Of a stretch of 64,000 nt of DNA, positions 34,934-44,965 are shown piece by piece. Every line of letters starts with the position of its first letter. Positions within the stretch are counted from its first letter, which is position 1. The notes under the pieces were generated by a model that searched no databases, was not told where the DNA came from, and saw only the letters and a program-made list of their open reading frames with translations. Location of the stretch: positions 110,947 to 174,946 of the forward strand of contig QAOA01001431.1 in NCBI GenBank assembly GCA_003255065.1. The letters run 5' to 3'. The position numbers were made by a program, and so were the translations under genes. Source of the stretch: Cercis canadensis (lineage: Eukaryota; Streptophyta; Magnoliopsida; Fabales; Fabaceae).

Positions 34934-35830
34934 GGAGATTGTGAGAAGAAAGAGAGAAGGAGGGGTATGGGGAGGGGAGATGAGAGAGAGAGTGAAAGGT
35001 CTGCATGGCCAGAGTCCACAGAAAGAGGATAATGAGAAGGAGAAAAATGTATGAGCCACATTTCTAATACAACTTTCCCGTCACAACAAACCCCAAGCAT
35101 CAGCATAATTATTAAGGGATTCTAAGCTAGCAAGGATAAAAATAGAAAATATTTTGAAGTAGAAATTTGGGGTAAAATAAATTTTTGATTTTGATATTAT
35201 TATAAAAATTTTTAAAAATTGAATCACTAAATATAAATTACATCTTAAAATTATTTCAACAAGATAAAAAAAAAATATTGATATTTTAATATGTTTTTCT
35301 TCATATTTTTTATATTGCTGAATTTATGAGTTTTACAAGGATAAAAAAATCCATCAAAATGAAAGGAAAACTTCTTGAAATCAGAAGAATAAATAAATCA
35401 ATGCTTTAATGAATTTTGTTTGTTGTTTGTGATAAAAATGCACTCATAGTTAAGGAATCATCTCCCTCAAAAATTTAAAGAGTTAAGTAAAAGTCTTAAG
35501 AATGATTTTATATTTAATACGCCTCTACACGTGAAAGCCTCTAAGCTTAAAGTATAGACAAAACACATGTTTACCTATACTTTATTCTGAAATTTTTTAT
35601 TTAATTAAGAAAGTGAGACATGAGGTATTGATCTTCTGACCATTTAATCAAATAAGCTCTAATATTATGTTAAGATACCATTTCTCTCAAAAGTTTAAGC
35701 TGTTAAATGAAGGGGTACTGAGAATAATTTTATATCTAAAACTTATCTATTAATTTACTTAGAATACAATGTTGGAAATGTAGGAGCTACAGTAGGATGT
35801 AGGAATTGAAGAAAATGTTGCAGCAAATAA
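34934..35830. other. PSB33 upstream region and spacer
   Basis: The first about 170 bp are CT-rich on the minus strand, as in plastid-protein leaders, and include the alternative ATG at 35059. The rest is AT-rich with fragments of a dispersed repeat (AAAAGTTTAAGCTGTTAAAT near 35692). Confidence 0.45.
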
Positions 35831-35839
35831 TCTCTTCTT

Positions 35840-36556
35840 ACTGGCCCTTTATCAAGGGCAGTTTGGTTTGCATCTGATTTTTCATTGAGAGTGAATCAGA
35901 TTCAACCTCAAGATGTGACTGAATGGCTTAAAATTCTGCTTAACAATCTAAAAACCATATTCTCCTGAATTCTATCACCTTTGTTACAATATTGTGGTGA
36001 CTTTATGGGTAATATGGTCCCATAGAAATCAGATCACTTCTGGGAATGCTCAACCTTCTGCAATCTTAGTTTTAAATCAAATACAATTTCATGTCAGCTC
36101 AATCTCTACCGCATGGCAAGCACAAGAGATATTCATAAAACCAGAAGCTCTGAGGATCAACAAGATTATGTCTTAACTTGCAAAGAAATATGGATGGGAA
36201 TGGTTTATTAATATATATAGACTGGGATCAGAAGCCTCATTCAAAACATAGAGTCATGGTTCCTTCACTCTGTAAGAATGGACGTTTCTGGAAGCAAATT
36301 TCATACAGCAGTTCTACTGCAAGCGATACTACAGCTTGTCTTCATTGCAATTTGTGGCTTTTTATAGCATTTGGCTCATATGGAGATTCCCACAGTGCAG
36401 TTTATATCCTTAATGGTTTGATATTGTTATACTTAGAATATATTTGTTACTATTTCCTTACTAATAAGTACACATTAAATAATTCACCATGTACTCCTCT
36501 CTTATTTTTTTTTTTTAATGTGTTGTACTCTTATATAACCAAAAAAAAAAAAAAAC
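35840..36556 (+). mobile_element. LINE (L1-type) 3' remnant
   Basis: Plus-strand frames resemble the end of plant LINE ORF2. FASDFSLRVN and VTEWLKILLNN, then VTLWVIWSHRNQITSGNAQP in a second frame, match the region between the reverse-transcriptase zinc domain and RNase H. The remnant is 5'-truncated, with several frame changes and stops. It ends in a run of about 15 A at 36541-36555, consistent with a 3' poly(A) tail. No clear target duplication was found. Confidence 0.65.
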
Positions 36557-36800
36557 TCTTATTAAATAATTCTGGAGGAGTAATAGCTCAACTAATCTTA
36601 TTTCAAACTTTTAAATAGGGGAGTTTATCAGGTCATGGGTTGAACTTGAAACCAAGCAACTTGCTATTTTTGTTGTGTATCCTTTCATATTGGGCTTGTT
36701 CTATATGGTATATGGTTTTCTCATAAATATATATGAATTTGTATTGTAAATACTCTATTTTTGGGGGGGAAAAAAGTACATATTAGACAACAATCTGAAG

Positions 36801-37515
36801 TTATGTTTAGTATATATAAGATGAAACTTGAATAGTAAAAAATAAATGAGTTAAAAATTTGAGATTTTGAGTATAAATAATTTTACATTTGCTTGAGAAA
36901 ATATTAAAAATGAAATGCATAAAAAAATTTCATTTTTTTTTTTACCAATTATTCTCTCTCATTTTTTTTTTTTTTTTTTTTTTTTTTTCNTTTTTTGCTT
37001 TTTCCCACTTCCCTACCAATCACATGTAAACCTTAAATATAAGCAAAAAAGTGACTCAGCATTCAACGCAAATTCCCCACATTAATTAAATTCTAGATAT
37101 CTCTATAATTGTCCACAAACATTCAATAATAGCCTCCTAATCCTAACTCTCCCATATTGAATCTTCCACAAATCTTATGTTTAGTATATATAGATGAAAC
37201 TTGAATAGTAAAAAAATAAATGAGTTAAAAATTTGAGATTTTGAGTATAAATAATTTTACATTTGCTTGAGAAAATATTAAAAATGAAAGGCATATAAAA
37301 TTTCATTTTTTTTTACCAATTATTCTCTCTCATTTTGTTTTGTTTTTTCCCACTTTCCCTACCAATCACATGTAAACCTTTAATATAAGGTAAGCAAAAA
37401 AGTGACTCAGCATTCAACACAATTCCCCACGTTTATCTAGATATCTCTATAATTGTCCACAAACATTCAATAATAGCCTCCTAATCCTAACTCTCCCATA
37501 TTGAATCTTCCACAA
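36801..37515 (+). repeat. Tandem duplication in the DUF506 gene promoter
   Basis: About 374 bp (36801-37174) beginning TTATGTTTAGTATATATA is repeated at 37175-37515, with differences mainly in homopolymer length and small indels. The left copy holds a long T run with an N at 36990. The second copy ends about 25 bp upstream of the probable TATA box, so promoter-proximal DNA is doubled. Confidence 0.9.
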
Positions 37516-37539
37516 CTGATCTCATGACATGGCAAACCC

Positions 37540-37547
37540 TATATATA
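37540..37547 (+). promoter_or_regulatory. Probable TATA box of the DUF506 gene
   Basis: TATATATA, 148 bp before the ATG at 37695 and just downstream of the promoter duplication. Assigned by sequence and spacing. Confidence 0.6.
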
Positions 37548-37694
37548 CATATGTCCCTCATCCAATCCTCATTTTCTTGCAAGAAGAGCATTTTCTTTCT
37601 CTTCCCCCAATTTTCTCTGACTTTCTTTTCGTTTCCTTTGTTTGTCTTCCTTGAGAATACCCATAAAGGGTAATTCTCTTGAAGGAAAAAAGCC

Positions 37695-40634
37695 ATGGAT
37701 AGCCTTGAAGAGAAAGTGTCAGTGTTTATGGGAGAAGAATTTTCCAAGGAATCAGATTCTAATCGTTCTCTGGAAGACTATGAATTGGAAGATAGCAGTG
37801 ACTACCAAGATTCAACAGAGAGGAACTCGTATTGGGAATCTCAGGAAGCTCTACTTCAGGTACCTTACCTACCATTAATGAAACATTTATATTTTTAATT
37901 TTCATGACAGAAACCTGGGTTTGATTTTGAGGTTTAAACAAAATTCAAATTTATATGAAATAGAAACCAATTGGGATTCTGGGCAAGTCTTATTTTGGTG
38001 GAAAAACTGATTAGGTTTGGATTAAGCGGAGTGAAAATTTTGGTGATTAAGAATGGTTTTTCCTTTCTCATAAAAAAATTTAAAAAATATTTTGGATTAG
38101 AACCAAATTATTGATTTTTCTATTTGAGGACGCCGAAATATCTGACTGAGAATATAATAATGGTTCTGGATTGTTGTCTGTATCCATGGAATCTAAATTT
38201 GGTAGAGAAGATATTTTGTTTTCTTCTTTTTCTGGGTGGTTAATGACACAACATGCTATAGTTGCACCACAAGTTAACTTGTGGTGCATGCTACACCCTT
38301 AGATAAAAGCTATAATTTGACAATGATTTCTTCTTCAAACAAAACACAAGGAAAAAACCAAAACATAAATAGATTCATGATGCAGGGAACGTGATGGTCC
38401 TAAATTGCATGTGGTATATATTTTGCCATACTATTATTAAGGGAAAGAGAAAGAAGTTTCCAAGTTATGGTAGGGGTCTAAAAAGCTAACTTAAACCAAA
38501 TTGAACCAACTAAACCAAGCCCAACCAGGCCGAAATCGAGTTCAAACTGATGAGAATCGATTTAAATCAGTTCTAAATTTACTAAAATCGATCGGTTCGG
38601 TTTGGTTTCGAAAAAAATTATATTTGTTATACATATATATTTTTTAAATATATTTTATATTTGTTATGAGAACATTTAACATATTTGATTGTGGTAGCTT
38701 GTTGATCTCTTATTTTTTTACTAATCCTAGTAAACCAGGTTTGAAACTAATCATGCCCATTTCTTTTTCTTGTTTCATTTTTTTTTTCCCTTGCCTCTTC
38801 ACTTGAACCGATTGAACCGAACCGACATAAACTAACAATTTTCTATTCGGTTCGGTTCGGTTCATGAACCAAATATAAAAAGTTCAGTTCTTAATTTTCT
38901 CAAACTGACTCTACAATTTGGTTCATAAAAATATCAGAACCAAATAGAACTGAACCGATTTACACCTTGTTATGGTATAGCCAAGGAATACCATGTCTTC
39001 TATAACTGGAAAAGGACAATTGCATGTAGTTATTTAATGAGTGTCGGCAAGTGAAGCATAAACCATTGACATCTGTTCAATACCATGGCATATTCTTTTG
39101 ATTTTTTCTATCCAATTTTAAATTTATGTTGCGTGTGATAATATATTGTTTTATAAAATTCTGTTTCAGTAGGTTTTAATAATAAATTTCAAAACTTGAA
39201 ACTTTCAAATTAAAATATTTAATATTTATTTTTTTTTTGGTAATTTTTTAATTTTTATTTTTAATACACCAATAATGGAGTTTAACATCTTGCAAATGAT
39301 TGAACATTAGATATTTATCATCGAAATCTTGATTTTAAATCTTATTGGTACTGAGTTGAATGGATTATGGGTGAGGATAAACTGTTCTTTATTGTGTAGC
39401 TTTTTAGTAAATATTTTATTGATAAAAATTTCTTGGAGTCTCTCTTGATCAATATGAAATAGCATTTTTATGAATTACGAAAATTAGTTAAAAATAATTA
39501 ACTTATATGGTTGAACAACATTTATTATAGATTTTTCCTCAAGATATCAAGAAAATGTCATATTCTATATTTCCTCTCTAAAAAAATGGAAATACTTGAA
39601 CCACACACGCTTATATGGTTGTCCATAGATTATGTGTTTGTCAACTACCATCCAAGCACATGATTTCACATAAAGCATTATGCTCCATTAAACTTTTACA
39701 TTGATCTTTCTTTTCTTTTCTTTTCTCAGGAAATTTTGGAACGTTACAATTTAACAGGATCAAAGTTGAGACAAGAGGTTGGCAGAATAATTGAATTGAT
39801 TAAGGCTTCTGATTTTTGTAGCTGCTTCAAGCCAAACTCTTCTGATTGCTCCAACTGTTTGAGAAGGCAAGTTGTTTCTCTACTCTGCGACAGAGGATTC
39901 CAAGCCACCCTTTGCGTATCAAAATGGAAGCACACTAAAAAGTTTCCAGGAGGTGCATATCCATAATCTTATATAGAGCACATAAACTATTTATATGAAT
40001 AGAGATTATTCTTTCAATAATGTTATTTACGTGATTTTTTGACAAATATTTATCAGGAGGGAATGATCAACTACTTCTTGATTTGATTACTCGATTAATT
40101 ACATCACATGTGGTCAATCAAGTCAAGAAATGGTTAATGATTCAATCATTTCCTTTGAATTTTAAGTGAAGTTATTTGAATTCAGATAGAGTTATTCGAA
40201 CAATCTTATTATTTAGTATAAGTCTAATTTTATTATGTTCATCTTGTTCTATTTTAGGCTCACATGAGTATATTGAATTGATGGCAAGCACTTCCACAAG
40301 GAAGAAGCAAATGCCATTTCTGATTGAATTGGAACTGAAGGAGCAGTTTCAGATTGCGAAAGCGAGCAAAGAATACCGAAAACTTATATCCTGGTTGCCG
40401 GAATTTTACATCGGAAAGCCAGAATACATAACGGCCATTGTTAGAGTTATGTGTGATGCTGCAAAGAAGTCAATGAAGGAGAAGAAAATCCATATGGGTC
40501 CATGGAGAAAGACTAGCTTCATGAAAATGAAGTGGTCATCAGGCCTCACTCAAAAATTGACTGTGGATGAACCCTTAGATAGACTTGCTTCTTGCCTAAG
40601 AATCTCTCCTGTTCCTGCTGTGGCAGTCACATAA
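37695..40634 (+). CDS. DUF506 family protein (PD-(D/E)XK nuclease-like)
   Basis: Exons 37695-37859, 39730-39952 and 40258-40634 (GT-AG introns, phases 0 and 1) give 254 residues. The N terminus is acidic and serine-rich (MDSLEEKVSVFMGEEFS). The conserved DUF506 core follows: CLRRQVVSLLCDRGFQATLC, VSKWKHT, HEYIELM, FLIELELKEQFQIAKASKEY and the tail VRVMCDAAKKSMKEK. The family is plant-specific and predicted to share the PD-(D/E)XK nuclease fold, but nuclease activity has not been established as far as I know; some members affect root-hair growth. Intron 1 (1870 nt) holds a hAT-like MITE. The last 12 codons and the stop lie within a 44-bp tandem duplication. Confidence 0.92.
38472..38968. mobile_element. 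hAT-like MITE in DUF506 intron 1
   Basis: A 497-bp element with ends AGGGGTCTAAAAAGC and, reversed, AAGGTGTAAATCGG, flanked by a perfect 8-bp duplication GTTATGGT (38464-38471 and 38969-38976). The interior is rich in GGTTCGGTT/AACCGAACC motifs. The 8-bp duplication points to the hAT superfamily. Confidence 0.85.
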
Positions 40635-40686
40635 ACTGCATGAGAATCTCTCCTGTTCCTGCTGTGGCAGTCACATAAACTGCATG
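40599..40686 (+). repeat. 44-bp tandem duplication across the DUF506 stop codon
   Basis: 40599-40642 is repeated at 40643-40686 almost exactly. The first copy carries the last codons and the TAA at 40632-40634; the second lies in the 3' UTR. Because 44 is not a multiple of 3, the second copy would be read in another frame. Confidence 0.95.
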
Positions 40687-41684
40687 CGTGAGAGAAAGTT
40701 ATCAATAAAAATTCACACTTTCTATTCCCTATCAATGATAGAGATTTCCAGGGAAATTTTGGACTCAGAATCTTAGTAGTTGGAGTGGGTGCCAATAAAC
40801 CAAGACAGACAATTGGCAAGTCACTGTCAATTAGGTCTAAGTTTATGGTTCAATATAAGCCAAGCATATAGTATGTACTAGCTGAGTTTTACATGATTAT
40901 ATATGTTGTAATTGGTGAGGCTGATTAGGTTATTTATAGGTTATACAATCAAGATCAGTTGCCAATTTTGGGTTTTACAATATGTATCATGAGAGGCATC
41001 ACTTTTTTTCTTTCAAGCTTAGACTAACTGGCTTAGCAACAAGCTTTGTATGTCTCACTTCCTCGCATTGATCTATGTTTTGTTTAACAGGAAAATGAAA
41101 ATGTAGTAGTTTATATAACATGCATCATAATATATAAATTACTTATTGTTATTTCTATTTCTTTCTTTATTCTCATCCCTCATAAATAAACCTCAAATTA
41201 AAAAAAATAATTAATATCTATTAAAGTATTCAAACTTATTTACATACTCCTTTTTCCTTCATCATGAGATAAGGGTTACTTATGTTCATATTGATACCAT
41301 ATTACTCCTTCTCATCTCTAATGAATTATCGTCAAGAATAAGATGAGTTTCTTTTTTTTTTGGAATGTCACATTCTTGAAAAATCACAATCTCACATACA
41401 TTTTTGGGAATGTTACATTGTCGTGTTTGGTACGCATTTAATATTCATGGGAATGTGGCACCACCATCCGCCACCAATTTCCAACCAATGAGCTGCAGCG
41501 GATGGCGAAGGGTGGTGACTGGGCGATCGCTGCCCACATTAGCTCAACATTTCCGCCTCTTTAAGGGGGAATATTTGGTGGGAATATGAGGCTAAAGTTC
41601 ATTCATGAGAATCTCATATTCTCATACATCTATTTTTCACATAATAACTTAAGTTTCTAGAAGAGCTGATTTCTTTGCAGTTAA
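40687..41684. other. Spacer downstream of the DUF506 gene
   Basis: 3' UTR then AT-rich DNA. At 41380-41640 there is a repeat with GGGAATGT, GTGTTTGGTACG and GAATCTCATATTCTCAT phrases, related in style to 59437-59800. No gene. Confidence 0.4.
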
Positions 41685-43420
41685 ATGTTGGACAAAATAT
41701 TTTGATCATTAGGACCTACACCTTCTTGGATAGGGAATGATTTGCAACAATTGTACGTGTTTAGCTTGTGAATGAATAACTTCTCTGGCAATCTACCATT
41801 GCATCTGAGAGTGTAGGTATACTCCTAGAGGAGGGTGAATAAGAGATAAAAAGAATAATAATGTGAAATTACTGATTAAAACAATTTATGGTATAATTAA
41901 TTTATGCTCAAAACTTGTTTCAAAGCTGCTTATAAAATAACCTAGAAAATCTTAACAGAATACGAGAACATAGATTAGATAGCCACTTAGACAGAAGAGA
42001 TAAATTCTTGCATGTATGAATATAGCAATTTATAAGACAATAATTAGTAAGCTTAACATGTATAGATCATTAGAGCTAGTTATGCATCAGATTTAAAAAC
42101 ATATAGTAGCTGAATAAAAAAGAGAAAGGTAGAGAGATTGAACTCATAAATTTTATAGTGGTTCGGCCAATAACAGAGCCTATGTACACTCTCCCAAGAC
42201 TGAGGTTCAACTATCAATAAAGTTATTTGTCCAATATTCTCCAAGTTTCGTTATAGCACTGTTTTTACAAGTTTAACCAGAAAACTCCCCCTAGTTTTTC
42301 AAGAGCTCACTAGAAACTCTCTCATTCTGTCAAACAAAGACATAAGTTACTCCCCAGATTTTTCAATGAAATCTGTTACAAATTCTTGAAAGAATATGGC
42401 AGCCACAACTTTACAACTCTATTAATAAATTAACACATAAGTAGTACAGAGTTGGTAGAAGAGATAGATAACTAATTTTTGACAAAGAGCTTTTTCTTCG
42501 AGTGATTCAATAGATTCTCTTCTCTTCTTTTCCAGACCTTGGGTCTTCAAAATTTATAACAAAAGGTTGAAGATGACTGTTGCCAATGGGTTAGGTTTAT
42601 GCTTGTTTGATTTGATGCCTTAATGACTTGATTTGAGATCATATATTTGATTGATGAGAAATAATTTCATCTTTTCAAATAATTTCCTTATATAGCACTT
42701 TTTTCCTTTCTTGTTACTGATTCTTCTCTTATTCAAAATTCCTCAAATGAGCTTCCTTCCAACGTCTTTGAAATCTATTAACTGGTCAAGACAAATTAGG
42801 CTTCAGTCTTGGTTGGTCCAAAAATTTTGAGGCTTTCATATCAGCATGTAGATCTAGTTCTTGAACTTCAAGCTGGTTTTTTGAACTAGGAAACTGATTG
42901 TGCTTTAGACCTAAGATTATCACTTAACCTGTTCATTTAGAATAAACACTTAAACAAATACATTAAGGTTAGTGATAAACAAGACAATTGGTTATCATCA
43001 AAACTTAGGGTTAAAGAACTGTGGGGTCAAGAAAATCTTTGACATAACTAATGCTCAGCTCTTGTACCTCTCATTGAACAATTAATCTAACCGGCCAAAA
43101 GCTTCAAAGAAACCAGTTCAAGTCATTCATATGTCTATATTGCTAGTTTTGGTTATCGAATGAGCATTGGCTATAACTTAAATGCATTGTTTAATGGGCA
43201 AAGGTGTAGAAAAAATGTTCAAGAATAGAAATTTAATTTTAAAGAGATTGATCTCAAAAGCAATGAACTGAGAGGAGCAATTCCTGTAGAAATAGAAAAA
43301 GTTAATTGAATTGGTTTCTTTAAATTATCATAAACAATCAAACGGGAGAAATCACTTTAGAGATTGAAAACTGAATATTCGAAGATGACGAGCCCTCAAC
43401 CAACAGAGACATTGTAGCTC
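41685..43420 (+). pseudogene. Broken LRR receptor-like protein gene, interrupted by an LTR
   Basis: The left part (about 41685-41811) reads LGPTPSWIGNDLQQLYV and NNFSGNLPLHLR, typical leucine-rich repeats of RLP-type receptors (EIX2-like). The right part (about 43037-43360) reads AQLLYLSLNN, then MGKGVEKMFKNRNLILKEID and LKSNELRGAIPVEIE, the junction-proximal repeats of the same class. Both parts have internal stops or frame changes (for example after LYVFSL and after EIEKVN). Between them sits a Copia LTR (41812-43029). No signal peptide, transmembrane helix or upstream repeats remain, so this is a dead fragment. Intact members are plasma-membrane immune or developmental receptors. Confidence 0.8.
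41812..43029 (-). mobile_element. Ty1-Copia LTR fossil (solo), in the RLP relic
   Basis: On the minus strand it begins near TGACCCCACAG, with TTTTGATGATAACC shortly after, and ends near TATTCACCCTCCTCTAGG followed by ACCTACA. This layout matches the LTR at 53674-55088 and is typical of long Copia (Sirevirus-like) LTRs. No internal region adjoins it, so it reads as a solo LTR. No clear 5-bp target duplication remains; likely old. Confidence 0.75.
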
Positions 43421-44965
43421 TCAGTGAGGGAATTGGAGAGATATATAACGCAAACGTGATACCCATGATGCTGCTGCCCTATGACAACTCTTATTGGTTT
43501 TTGCTATAGTTATTCTAGTTTAATTTCCTCCAATATTTTGGATCATATCAATTTTTATTAGAACTTGGAGTATTATAAATATATCATTTTTCCTCTGACT
43601 TTTAAAGAAAATTATAGGAAACTGTAGGAGGCATAATTAAATCGATTTTTTTCACATTTCAGCTAAAGCACCATGCATAAGTAGTATGCTTTAAATATAA
43701 ATGCATGATTTAAAAGGATATGATTTTATGATATAGAAGTTCTTTATAGATCTGTGAGATAGTTAACAGGACATTACGTTTGAAACTTGACAATTCTAAA
43801 TGCCTCTTATATTTTCAAAATTTTAAGAAAGAGAAAATGATAATTGAATGAATAAGGCAATGAATTAATTATTTGAATATCCAAGATAACTTTATCTTGG
43901 TCAATATGCAATTTTAATTGATGGATTTTCAAAGGCAGAAATGCCAAATCTAAGCAAAGATGTAAGTTTGTTTCTCAATGAAGAATCTGAATATAGGAGT
44001 TATTGATATCCAACCATAGAAAATTATTTAAGTCCAGAATCAAGCAACATAAATGATACATTTAGGTTATTTAAGATTATTTCTTCCAAAAAAAAAGGTT
44101 AAAAAAGTATTAATTCTATGTTCCCAAGCAAAATCAAACAAGCACTGTGAGAGAAGAAGAGAAAGAGAGAGAGAAGAAGAAAGGGAGAGAGAAGGGTTGC
44201 TTCTCTTAAGACCTAAAACGGCGTCGTTTTGGAGAGCACCTAAGTGGTGTGTCCACTTGAATGTCCAATATGGCATTTAACAATGCCACATCAACATTTT
44301 CGCCAATCAAGTTAGCGGCAATTAAACGGAATGATTTAATAGAAGCGAAACTCTTAATTGATGGACTAAATTGAAAAGACATTGTACTGAAAGATCATAT
44401 TGAGAACGTCCAAAAAAATGAGAGACAAAAATGAGATTTTAGTCCATTATCTTTTAAGTTGAATTTTTTTAGTATAGCCCAGATGACACCATCTCATCCA
44501 ATGTGAGATATTGTGATATATACTGTAATAAGCATATCTTTTCAGGAAGCCTCGTCAACTGTTGTAATTTTTGCTTGTTCTAACTAGTAAGCATTTAACA
44601 TGCAGTAACACAGGATTAACCACGAAACAGAGGCTGTGATGTCAAATATAGTCATGAAATGAAGAAAGTTCCAAGTCGCTGTAAAGGGGGAAAATTGAAA
44701 TCGAAATAGACCAGTAAGAATTATTAGTTTTGTACACAGAAGAAATGTCTCCAAACCTCTCTATCTCTCTCTACACACACACAGACACATGCATGAGCCT
44801 GCTGCATACAAATTCACATCCAACCTGCTGATTTACGAAAATACTTCACACCAAATATACAAGTATATCAACAAACTCCAGCATATTACAACATAGAATC
44901 AAGGACAAACTACTCAAATGTTTACGACATCAGAAAGAATGAAAGATTTTGGATACAATGACACA
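43421..44965. other. Spacer and WDR91 3' flank
   Basis: A purine-rich GA tract lies at about 44148-44195 and a near-palindromic AAAACGGCGTCGTTTT at 44215-44230. Short open frames at 44053-44280 only reflect the GA tract. No gene. Confidence 0.45.

Noticed and set aside
34934-35059. Longer PSB33 start at 35059
   Set aside because: In frame and possible, but the first 42 residues are unlike a transit peptide start and the downstream MATTP start fits the family length better. Kept only as an alternative.
44053-44280. Charged open frames on both strands
   Set aside because: Created by a GA-rich low-complexity tract.
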